Shown: positions 1-6,075 of the stretch, one piece after another
How the letters are laid out: each line of letters opens with the position of its first letter
Position numbering within the stretch: the first letter of the stretch is position 1
Assembly (NCBI GenBank): GCA_041691295.1
Contig: JBEPVA010000118.1
Coordinates: 1-11,942 of the forward strand
Length of the DNA stretch: 11,942 nucleotides
DNA from: DATEHG01 sp041691295
Lineage (GTDB): Bacteria; Gemmatimonadota; Gemmatimonadetes; Gemmatimonadales; GWC2-71-9
Reading direction: 5' to 3'
Made by a program: the position numbers and the translations under genes
Notes under the pieces: model-generated
Databases searched by the model: none
Told to the model about the DNA's origin: nothing
The model's input: the letters and a program-made list of their open reading frames with translations, nothing else

Positions 1-2548
1 GCTGGGCCGAGTTGAAGGAGCCGTAATACGAACCGCGCACCAAGGCGTGGAACCGGCCATAGTTGTACTGCGGTGTAACCGTGGCGCGCCAGTTGGGCCG
101 TTCCTTCTCGATGCCGACCTGGGTTACGAGATCGAGAATGCTGGTATAGGTCGTGGCGGTACCCTGCAGCACCGCCGGAACCGGGTCGATCCGGGTGATC
201 TTGTTGCGGGTGTAGTTGCCGGTGGCCGTCACCTGGAAGGTTCCCTTGCCGGCCGGAGTCCGCCAGTCGGCAGTGACGTCGACACCATCGGTCTTGGTGT
301 CGAGGCCGTTAGTAAAGAACTGCAGCCCCGACACTCCGGTGATACCCGAATCCGCCAGCACCCGGGCCACGACGCTGTCGCCATTGGCGCCGGTCGGGTC
401 ACCGAGGAAGGTGGCGCCCAGCAGGATCCGGTCGTTGATCTTGATGTGGAAGAAGTCGACCGTCAGGGTCAGGTTGTCGGTTGGAGTCACAGCAAAACCG
501 GCGCTCAGGTTCACCGACTTCTCTTCCTTGAGCGGCTTGGCGCCGAGGACCCTGGCAGCGCGGTTGTCGACCGGGAAGTTGCCGACTTCGACCAGATTGC
601 CACCGATGAAGTTGGTGGTCACGTGGCTGAAATAGCTCTGGGCCAGGCCGGGGGCCCGGAAGCCATTGCTCAGCGCGCCGCGTAGCACCAGGCGCTTGGT
701 CGGCTGATAGCGCAGGGCCAGCTTGCCCGAGACGTTGGAGCCGAAGTCGCTGTAGTGCTCGAACCGGCCGGCCGCATTGACCAGGAACTGGGGAGCCAGA
801 TTGGTTTCGAGATCCACATAGCCAGCGAAGTTGTTCCGGCTGTGGTTGCTGGCATCCTCCGGCCGGAAGCCGCCGAATACCGAGGAGCCAATCGGGGCCA
901 GCCCGGTGCTGTCCTGGGCCTCCATCCCGCCGTTGACATAGGAAGCAAGTTCACCCTGCTGGATCTTGTAGCGTTCGCCGCGAAAGACCGCGCCGAATGC
1001 CACACTGAGCGGGGCCGGTAGGCCGATGGTGAGCGACTTGGCGGCATTGGCGCCGACCAGGTACTCGCTGCGTTCCAGCCGGCCGGCAAAGAACGAAGTC
1101 TGATTCGGGATGCCCGGATCATCGGCGTTGCCGAGGATTCCGTCGGGGCCAGGGGCGCAGGGGTTATCGAGACAGGGCCCCAGCGACGGGTTGAGGGTGT
1201 GGTCGAGATTATAGTCGAACGTGTTGAGTCCGTACGAGCCGCCAAAATCGAGTGACCAGCCGCCGGCCGACGTTCGAATCCCGGCGACCCCTGAGTAGTC
1301 CTGCACCGTCGGATGGAACTCCGGCAGAAAGCCCTGCGGATAGATGGCCTGCCAGTTCTTGCTGCCGTCGAAGTAGCGGAAGAAGCCGTTACCGGTGCCG
1401 ACCCGGTTGCTGTAGCCGCCGAAGGCGTACAGTTCGGACGTACCGTTTTCATTGAGCGGCATGCGGAAGTTGGCGAAGGTCATCCCATCCTTCTCGAGAC
1501 CATCGCCCCAGTGGTAGTTGGGCTGCTTGAGCGAGTTATTCTTTTTGATGATAGTGCCGGTCAGGGTGTCGATGACGTCACCGATCCCGTTGGCGTCGAC
1601 CAGGAACTTGTCGGGCCACGCCCTGTTGGTGGGGTCGCGGTGCTGGAATTCGCCGGTCAGCGCCAGCGAGCCCCGCCCCAGCTTGATCCCAACGCCACCG
1701 TTGAGATCGACGGTGGTGCCATCGCCGGGATAATCGGCGGTGAAGTAGCGGCCGGCATCGACATTGAGAAACGGCGTGAACTGGCCGTCCTTCATCACGA
1801 TGTTGACCACGCCGGCGATGGCATCGGAGCCGTATTCGGCCGAGGCGCCGTCGCGCAGCACTTCGATCCGTTCGATGGCGCCGCCGGGAATCGCGTTGAG
1901 GTCGACCCCGCTGGAGCCGGCGCCGCTGCCGTACGGGAAGGTGTTGACCAGCGCCGTCTGATGCCGGCGCCAGCCGTTGACCAGGACCAGCGTATGGTCG
2001 GGGCTCAGGCCGCGGAGCGTGAACGGACGCACGATGTCGTTGCCGTCAGTCACACTCTGGTGCGGCACGTTGACCGAGGGGGAGAGCGCCGCCAGGATCT
2101 GTCCGGTCTCGGTCGTGCCCTGCGAATGCACTTCCTCGGCGGTGTAGACGTCGACTGGAACTGCGAGTTCATCCGCGGCGGCGTGGTGGGCCCGGGAACC
2201 GATCACGACTTCGGTGGGCGCGAGTTCGATCGGATTGCGGGCCAGCACGAAATCGAGGGTGACGATGTCGGTGCGGCTGACAGTCGTTGTCAGGGTCGTC
2301 GGGATGTACCCGATGGCCCGGGCCCGGAGTACCACCGTTCCGGCTGGCACTCCTTGCAACTCGTAGGTGCCGCGGGAACTGGCGGTGGTCCGAAGCACCG
2401 TTCCCTCGACCGTGATCGTTGCGCCGGCGATCCGCCCTCCGGCGCTGTCGCTGATCTGGCCCTTGATCGTGCCCGATTGGGCCCACAGGCTCCCGGTTGT
2501 AACCGAAATAAGTCCCACCAGCAGCATCAGACGAAGAATTTGGCGCAC
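1..2548 (-). CDS. TonB-dependent outer-membrane receptor, C-terminus cut by window edge
   Basis: Energised uptake of an unidentified ligand (siderophore, B12, glycan or peptide class) across the outer membrane is the family role. About 849 codons are open to the window edge. Residues 1-24 form a signal peptide (basic start, hydrophobic core, SLWAQ). Residues 26-105 resemble a carboxypeptidase-regulatory-like beta-sandwich (GTIKGQISDSAG, SSRGTYELQGVPAG). A TonB-box-like stretch TEVVIGSR lies at 112-119. The plug follows with classic signatures: RPFTLRGLSPDHTLVLVNG (174-192), AIERIEVLRDGASAEYGSDA (224-243) and AGVVNIVMK (245-253). The rest is alternating barrel sequence ending near GSYYGSFNSAQ. 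The final strands, roughly 100 residues by family comparison, lie outside the window. The GTG start at 2548 is chosen because GGGAGG lies 4 nt upstream (2553-2558); ATG at 2527 (codon 8) is the alternative. Two cysteines in a short loop (PCLDNPC) may form a disulfide. The ligand cannot be named from sequence alone. Confidence 0.93.
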   Translation of the reverse strand, partial: MRQILRLMLLVGLISVTTGSLWAQSGTIKGQISDSAGGRIAGATITVEGTVLRTTASSRGTYELQGVPAGTVVLRARAIGYIPTTLTTTVSRTDIVTLDFVLARNPIELAPTEVVIGSRAHHAAADELAVPVDVYTAEEVHSQGTTETGQILAALSPSVNVPHQSVTDGNDIVRPFTLRGLSPDHTLVLVNGWRRHQTALVNTFPYGSGAGSSGVDLNAIPGGAIERIEVLRDGASAEYGSDAIAGVVNIVMKDGQFTPFLNVDAGRYFTADYPGDGTTVDLNGGVGIKLGRGSLALTGEFQHRDPTNRAWPDKFLVDANGIGDVIDTLTGTIIKKNNSLKQPNYHWGDGLEKDGMTFANFRMPLNENGTSELYAFGGYSNRVGTGNGFFRYFDGSKNWQAIYPQGFLPEFHPTVQDYSGVAGIRTSAGGWSLDFGGSYGLNTFDYNLDHTLNPSLGPCLDNPCAPGPDGILGNADDPGIPNQTSFFAGRLERSEYLVGANAAKSLTIGLPAPLSVAFGAVFRGERYKIQQGELASYVNGGMEAQDSTGLAPIGSSVFGGFRPEDASNHSRNNFAGYVDLETNLAPQFLVNAAGRFEHYSDFGSNVSGKLALRYQPTKRLVLRGALSNGFRAPGLAQSYFSHVTTNFIGGNLVEVGNFPVDNRAARVLGAKPLKEEKSVNLSAGFAVTPTDNLTLTVDFFHIKINDRILLGATFLGDPTGANGDSVVARVLADSGITGVSGLQFFTNGLDTKTDGVDVTADWRTPAGKGTFQVTATGNYTRNKITRIDPVPAVLQGTATTYTSILDLVTQVGIEKERPNWRATVTPQYNYGRFHALVRGSYYGSFNSAQ

Positions 2549-2552
2549 GAGA

Positions 2553-2558
2553 CCTCCC
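2553..2558 (-). promoter_or_regulatory. Ribosome binding site of the TonB-dependent receptor gene
   Basis: On the minus strand GGGAGG sits 4 nt before the GTG codon at 2548. It is the strongest Shine-Dalgarno match near this start and decides for GTG 2548 over the in-frame ATG at 2527. Confidence 0.6.
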
Positions 2559-2648
2559 AAAGTGGCAGTCAGCCGAATGGAGCCGCATCCGCTTCGGTAG
2601 GAGCGGAGGGACGATGGACTCAATTGTGTCGGTGGATTGGTATCGGAC

Positions 2649-2677
2649 AGGTTACAGGCCGCCGGGGACGGCGTCAA
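2649..2677 (-). promoter_or_regulatory. Candidate sigma-70-type promoter for the receptor gene
   Basis: Reading the minus strand, TTGACG (2672-2677, five of six to the -35 consensus) is followed after exactly 17 nt by TAACCT (2649-2654, three of six to the -10 consensus). It would give a leader of about 95 nt before the GTG at 2548. The -35 and spacing are good and the -10 is poor, so this is a candidate only. No riboswitch-like fold was recognised in the leader. Confidence 0.3.
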
Positions 2678-2682
2678 GCGGC

Positions 2683-2700
2683 CGGGCGCTACGGCGCCCG
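2683..2700 (-). terminator. Perfect GC hairpin across the lipoprotein stop codon, possible terminator
   Basis: Positions 2683-2689 and 2694-2700 form a perfect 7-bp GC-only stem around the loop TACG. It overlaps the stop codon of the lipoprotein gene (2689-2691) and lies just upstream of the candidate receptor promoter. There is no T-run downstream on the minus strand, so it is not a canonical intrinsic terminator. It could be a weak terminator, an mRNA end stabiliser, or chance in GC-rich DNA. Confidence 0.25.
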
Positions 2701-3189
2701 CCTCCAGGCCAGTGCGGCTCCGCTGTCGGCCAGGTTGGTCGCGAGGCGCTTCATCCCCTCCGGTACCCCCTCACTTCCTCCGGTCCAGTCGACACGGTGC
2801 ATCGAATCGTTCACGGTGACCCGCATTTCCCAGCCCGGCAAATCGGTGATGCGAAGGGGAAATTCGGCGGGAGACTCGAAGAACCCGGCGGCCACGACCT
2901 CGTTCACCATCCGTTCAAAGGCCGCCGAGTCGAACGGTGCCACCCGCTTGCCGGTGTCGGTGGCAAAACGGCCCCCTTCGTAGTGCGCCATCCCGCCGCG
3001 GGTAAACTCATAACTGAAAGTGGGGCAGCTGCCGAAGCAGGGGGTGCGGCGGACGGCGATCGACCGGATATCCGGTCTCTGCGCAACTGAGGCTGGCGCC
3101 GGGCCGCTCGCGGCGGCGGGCCGGGCCGACTTGGCGGGGCCGCAGGCCAGCACCAACAGCGCTACGACGGCTAGCGCGGATGACCGCAT
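2689..3189 (-). CDS. Small DUF6438-like lipoprotein of unknown function
   Basis: A 166-residue protein starting MRSSALAVVALLVLACG. This is a lipoprotein signal with the lipobox LVLAC and lipidated Cys16, so it should be anchored in an envelope membrane. A low-complexity Ala/Pro/Ser linker (about 17-38) leads to one globular domain with the motif RRTPCFGSCP (47-56), followed by a YEFTRGGMAHYEGG hairpin. That arrangement (R-T-P-C-x-G-x-C-P, then a beta-hairpin with Y-x-G) is what I know from the DUF6438 family, whose function is undescribed. The two cysteines (51 and 55) could bind metal or form a disulfide. The ATG at 3189 is chosen because GGGGGGATCC lies just upstream and it gives an ideal lipoprotein leader; a longer open frame reaching 3420 would run through the divergent promoter region and spoil the signal peptide. 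It is 140 nt upstream of the receptor gene on the same strand and may be co-transcribed with it. Confidence 0.8.
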   Translation of the reverse strand: MRSSALAVVALLVLACGPAKSARPAAASGPAPASVAQRPDIRSIAVRRTPCFGSCPTFSYEFTRGGMAHYEGGRFATDTGKRVAPFDSAAFERMVNEVVAAGFFESPAEFPLRITDLPGWEMRVTVNDSMHRVDWTGGSEGVPEGMKRLATNLADSGAALAWRRAP

Positions 3190-3350
3190 CCGGATCCCCC
3201 CGTGCATGGGCCACTCAGATAGAGCGGGTGAGCGAGATGTCCCTGCTCCTGAGTGTAGCACTCCGCACCGGTCGGGGCGATGCCATGCTCTCGACGCATT
3301 CCGCTGGCGGCCAAGTTGGCAATCCCACTGCGACTCCGCCAACTTCCGGC
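3190..3350. promoter_or_regulatory. Divergent intergenic region between lipoprotein gene and mutase operon
   Basis: This 161-nt spacer must carry promoters in both directions. Toward the lipoprotein gene, TACACT (minus strand, 3252-3257) is a possible -10 without a convincing -35. Toward meaB, TTGGCA (3316-3321) is a possible -35, with only CCAACT or CAACTT at the right spacing. The clearest structure is the inverted-repeat cluster listed separately. The meaB reading frame stays open across the whole region, with in-frame ATGs at 3180, 3240 and 3285. Confidence 0.5.
3310..3345. repeat. Inverted-repeat cluster just upstream of meaB (candidate operator or leader hairpin)
   Basis: Positions 3310-3320 form an 11-base palindrome, GCCAA-G-TTGGC. 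Its right part AAGTTGGC (3313-3320) is also the perfect inverse of GCCAACTT (3338-3345), 17 nt further on and ending 5 nt before the ATG at 3351. The same half-site thus occurs three times in 36 bases. It could be a dimeric repressor operator for the operon or a mutually exclusive RNA hairpin near the translation start. Short palindromes also arise by chance in GC-rich DNA. Confidence 0.35.
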
Positions 3351-4367
3351 ATGGCCGACGAGCAGCTGCTGACTCAAATTCGAGCCCGCCATCCTGCGGC
3401 GGTCGCCCGGGCCATTTCAATCGTTGAAAACGGACGTCCGGGGTTCGAAGCCCTTCTCGCTGCTATCTTTCCGTCAATCGGGCGGGCGGCTCGAATCGGC
3501 ATCACCGGCCCTCCGGGTGCTGGAAAATCGACCCTGACGGAGCGCCTGGCCCAGAGCTGGCGGTCGGACGGGCGTTTGGTGGCGGTAGTTGCCGTCGATC
3601 CGACCAGCCCGTTCACCGGTGGAGCGCTGCTGGGCGACCGGATCCGGATGGAATCGCTGGCCCTTGACGAGGGTGTCTTCATCCGTTCGATGGCCACCCG
3701 GGGCTCACTCGGCGGACTGGCCACCACCACCCGGGAAGTCTGCGATGTGCTCGATGCCGCGGGCTTCGACCGCATCATCATCGAAACCGTCGGGGTTGGG
3801 CAGTCCGAACTTGATGTGGCCAGGAGCGCGGACAGCACGATTCTGGTCCTGGTCCCCGAATCGGGAGACGGAATCCAGACTCTCAAGTCCGGGGTGATGG
3901 AAATCGCCGACCTGTTCGTGGTCAACAAAGCGGACCGCCCCGGCGCCGACCGGATGCGCCACGAGATCGAAGTCTCACTCGGCATCCGGGCCGGCAACGC
4001 CTTCCGCAACGTTCCGGCTCATCACGGGATCAAGGGCCCGACCCGGCCCGTTCCCCCGGCCCGGACGGCACCAGTCCTGGCCACGGTCGCCTCGAAGGGT
4101 GAGGGAATCGCCGAGCTGGTCGACATGATTGAATCGCACCACGCTTCGATTTTGGCCTCCGGAGAGCTGGCCGCTCGACGCCGGCGCCGGGTAGCCGAGC
4201 GGACTCGCGAGGTGGTCGACCGGGCCGCACGGCGCTGGGTGTGGCACGAGACACGGGCCGATCAACTGATCGGAGAGCATCTCGATCAGCTGGCCAGCGG
4301 ACAGACCAGTCCGTATGCGGTGGCACAGGAAATCCTCGAGGGATTGAAGGAAGGAAGCCGGACATGA
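3351..4367 (+). CDS. meaB: MeaB/ArgK-family GTPase, chaperone of a B12-dependent acyl-CoA mutase
   Basis: This cytoplasmic G3E-type GTPase binds B12-dependent acyl-CoA mutases, gates adenosylcobalamin loading and guards against inactivation. Over 338 residues (family about 330) it shows the P-loop GPPGAGKST (53-61), AVDPTSP (81-87), the MATRGSLGGL segment (114-123), the switch motif ETVGVGQSE (145-153), NKAD base specificity (192-195) and ASKG (247-250). An N-terminal helical segment (ADEQLLTQIRARHPAAVARAISIVEN) and a basic C-terminal helix (ARRRRRVAERTREV) match the family layout. The start at 3351 is chosen because family proteins begin with this helix. The frame is open upstream with ATGs at 3285, 3240 and 3180, the last overlapping the divergent lipoprotein gene, and there is no strong Shine-Dalgarno at 3351. 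Its stop overlaps the mutase start as ATGA (4364-4367), so the two are translationally coupled. This is the usual neighbour relationship and supports the mutase as its client. Confidence 0.93.
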   Translation: MADEQLLTQIRARHPAAVARAISIVENGRPGFEALLAAIFPSIGRAARIGITGPPGAGKSTLTERLAQSWRSDGRLVAVVAVDPTSPFTGGALLGDRIRMESLALDEGVFIRSMATRGSLGGLATTTREVCDVLDAAGFDRIIIETVGVGQSELDVARSADSTILVLVPESGDGIQTLKSGVMEIADLFVVNKADRPGADRMRHEIEVSLGIRAGNAFRNVPAHHGIKGPTRPVPPARTAPVLATVASKGEGIAELVDMIESHHASILASGELAARRRRRVAERTREVVDRAARRWVWHETRADQLIGEHLDQLASGQTSPYAVAQEILEGLKEGSRT

Positions 4368-6064
4368 GCGGCTCTGAGACCCCCAGCTCGACCCTACGCA
4401 CCGCCGCGATGGAAGAAGAACTGACCCGTCTGCGCGCCGAAGTGCGGGCCTGGCGGGACCTGGTCGCGGCGCTGCCGGTCCGGGAGGGTGTTGAGTTCAG
4501 CAACGGCTCAGGGACACGGATCGAGCCGATGTACACCGCGCTCGATGTCCAGCGGGATCCGACCGCCGATGGTCTGCCGGGCAGCTTTCCGTATACTCGC
4601 GGCATTCATCCGACGATGTACCGCGGCCGGCTCTGGACCATGCGGCAGTTTGCCGGCTTCGGCACCGCCAGGGACACCAACGCCAGGTACAAGTTCCTGC
4701 TGGCGCGGGGCCAGACCGGGTTGTCGGTCGCCTTCGACTTTCCCACGCTGATGGGGTACGACGCCGATCACCCGCGGTCCGAGGGAGAAGTCGGCAAGTG
4801 CGGCGTGGCCATCTCGAGCCTGGCCGATATGGAAGATCTGTTCAGCGGTATTCCGCTCGACCAGGTCTCGACCTCGATGACGATCAACGGCCCGGCGGCA
4901 ATCATTTTCTGCTTCTACGTCGCCGCCGCCGAAAAGCAGGGCGTCCCGATCGGCAAGCTGCAAGGCACCATCCAGAACGACATCCTCAAGGAATACATGG
5001 CCCAGCACGCCTGGGTCTTTCCGCCGGAGCCGGCCCTCAAGATCATTGTCGATCTCTTTGCCTGGGCGGCGGAACACACCCCCAAGTGGAACACGATCTC
5101 GATTTCAGGCTATCACATCCGAGAGGCCGGCTCCACCGCGGTCCAGGAACTGGCCTTTACTCTGGCGAATGGCTTCAGCTACGTGGAGCATGGCCTGGCT
5201 CGCGGTCTCGACATCGACGCCTTCGTCCCTCGGCTATCGTTCTTCTGGGACATTCACAACGATTTCTTCGAGGAAATCGCCAAGCTTCGGGCGGCGCGGC
5301 GGATCTGGGCCCGGCACCTGCGCGAACGTTACGGCGCCCGCAATCCGCGCAGCTGGCAGATGCGATTCCACTGTCAGACCGCCGGCGTGACCCTGACCGC
5401 CCAGCAGCCGCACAACAACATCGTGCGGGTGGCGTACCAGGCCATGGCCGCGGTGCTGGGTGGCACCCAGTCCCTGCACACCAACGCGCTCGACGAGACC
5501 CTGGCGCTCCCGACCGAGCATGCGGTCCGCGTCGCGCTCCGGACCCAGCAGATCCTGGCGGCGGAAACCGGGGTGCCCAATGTGGCCGACCCGCTGGGAG
5601 GCTCGTATTACGTCGAGGCGCTGACCGACCGGCTGGAAAAGGAAGCCGAGGAGATCTTCGCCGAGATCGAATCACATGGGGGGGTGGTCGCCGCCATCGA
5701 GACCGGCTGGTTCCAGCGCCAGATTGCCCAGTCCGCCTCGCGGTTCCAGACCGAAGTCGAGCAGAATCGCCGGATCATCGTCGGGCTCAACGATTTCGTC
5801 GAGGCCGACGAGCATCCGGTCGACATCCTCAAGATCGACGATTCGGCCGAACGGGAGCAGCGGGTCCGGATGGCCGAGCTCCGCGCCAGGCGCGACGATG
5901 CATTGGTCCAGGTCCGGCTCGCGGCTCTGCACGCCGTGGCCGCGGCCGAGGTCAACATCATTCCCGCGATGCTCGATTGCGCCCGGGCGTACTGTACCCT
6001 GTATGAAATCCGTGCCGTGCTCGAGGGCGTCTACGGCGCCTATCGCGAGCCGGTGTTCTTCTAA
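4364..6064 (+). CDS. icmA: B12-dependent acyl-CoA mutase large subunit, isobutyryl-CoA mutase-like (methylmalonyl-CoA mutase family)
   Basis: Catalytic TIM-barrel subunit of an adenosylcobalamin-dependent carbon-skeleton mutase. At 566 residues it lacks the B12 domain, which is encoded separately at 7910-8329; Streptomyces IcmA is, as I recall, about this length. Hallmarks are FPYTRGIHPTMY (75-86), WTMRQFAGFGTA (91-102), GLSVAFDFPTLMGYDADHP (119-137), STSMTINGPAA (169-179), GTIQNDILKEYMAQ (201-214), ISISGYHIREAG (245-256) and LGGTQSLHTNALDE. Using the Propionibacterium numbering I recall (Tyr89, Gln197, Arg207, His244), all four positions map with a constant +7 offset to Phe96, Gln204, Gln214 and His251. 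Gln and His are kept, but the substrate-carboxylate pair Tyr/Arg has become Phe/Gln, as in isobutyryl-CoA mutase (Phe80/Gln198). Ala123 replaces the Asp typical of 2-hydroxyisobutyryl-CoA mutase. The likely reaction is therefore isobutyryl-CoA to n-butyryl-CoA. GGAAGG precedes the ATG, and a short charged helix opens the protein. Confidence 0.9.
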   Translation: MSGSETPSSTLRTAAMEEELTRLRAEVRAWRDLVAALPVREGVEFSNGSGTRIEPMYTALDVQRDPTADGLPGSFPYTRGIHPTMYRGRLWTMRQFAGFGTARDTNARYKFLLARGQTGLSVAFDFPTLMGYDADHPRSEGEVGKCGVAISSLADMEDLFSGIPLDQVSTSMTINGPAAIIFCFYVAAAEKQGVPIGKLQGTIQNDILKEYMAQHAWVFPPEPALKIIVDLFAWAAEHTPKWNTISISGYHIREAGSTAVQELAFTLANGFSYVEHGLARGLDIDAFVPRLSFFWDIHNDFFEEIAKLRAARRIWARHLRERYGARNPRSWQMRFHCQTAGVTLTAQQPHNNIVRVAYQAMAAVLGGTQSLHTNALDETLALPTEHAVRVALRTQQILAAETGVPNVADPLGGSYYVEALTDRLEKEAEEIFAEIESHGGVVAAIETGWFQRQIAQSASRFQTEVEQNRRIIVGLNDFVEADEHPVDILKIDDSAEREQRVRMAELRARRDDALVQVRLAALHAVAAAEVNIIPAMLDCARAYCTLYEIRAVLEGVYGAYREPVFF

Positions 6065-6075
6065 CCCCCCAGGTC

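Noticed and set aside
670..1452. 260-codon minus-strand open frame overlapping the receptor in another phase
   Set aside because: Same strand but different phase from the receptor, Ser/Arg/Ala/Thr-rich and without a domain; the receptor frame here carries clear barrel sequence.
2549..2688. Possible cobalamin riboswitch upstream of the TonB receptor
   Set aside because: Looked for because of the B12 genes nearby. Only a stray GCCACTT-like match was seen, there is no recognisable B12 box, and the leader (about 95 nt from the candidate promoter) is too short for the usual fold.
1313..2983. 556-codon plus-strand open frame opposite the receptor gene
   Set aside because: It is antisense to a receptor with continuous plug and barrel signatures, has no recognisable domain, and is the kind of shadow frame expected in GC-rich coding DNA.
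3180..3350. Separate small gene in the divergent region
   Set aside because: The open frames here are upstream extensions of meaB or mirrors of the lipoprotein leader; none has both a ribosome site and independent protein features.
4798..6006. 402-codon plus-strand open frame inside the mutase gene
   Set aside because: Its Arg/Gly/Pro-rich translation without motifs is an alternate-phase shadow of the strongly conserved mutase sequence.
4364..6064. Straight call as methylmalonyl-CoA mutase producing succinyl-CoA
   Set aside because: Family membership is certain, but the substrate-carboxylate residues Tyr and Arg are replaced by Phe and Gln at exactly equivalent spacing, so the specific name is not supported.
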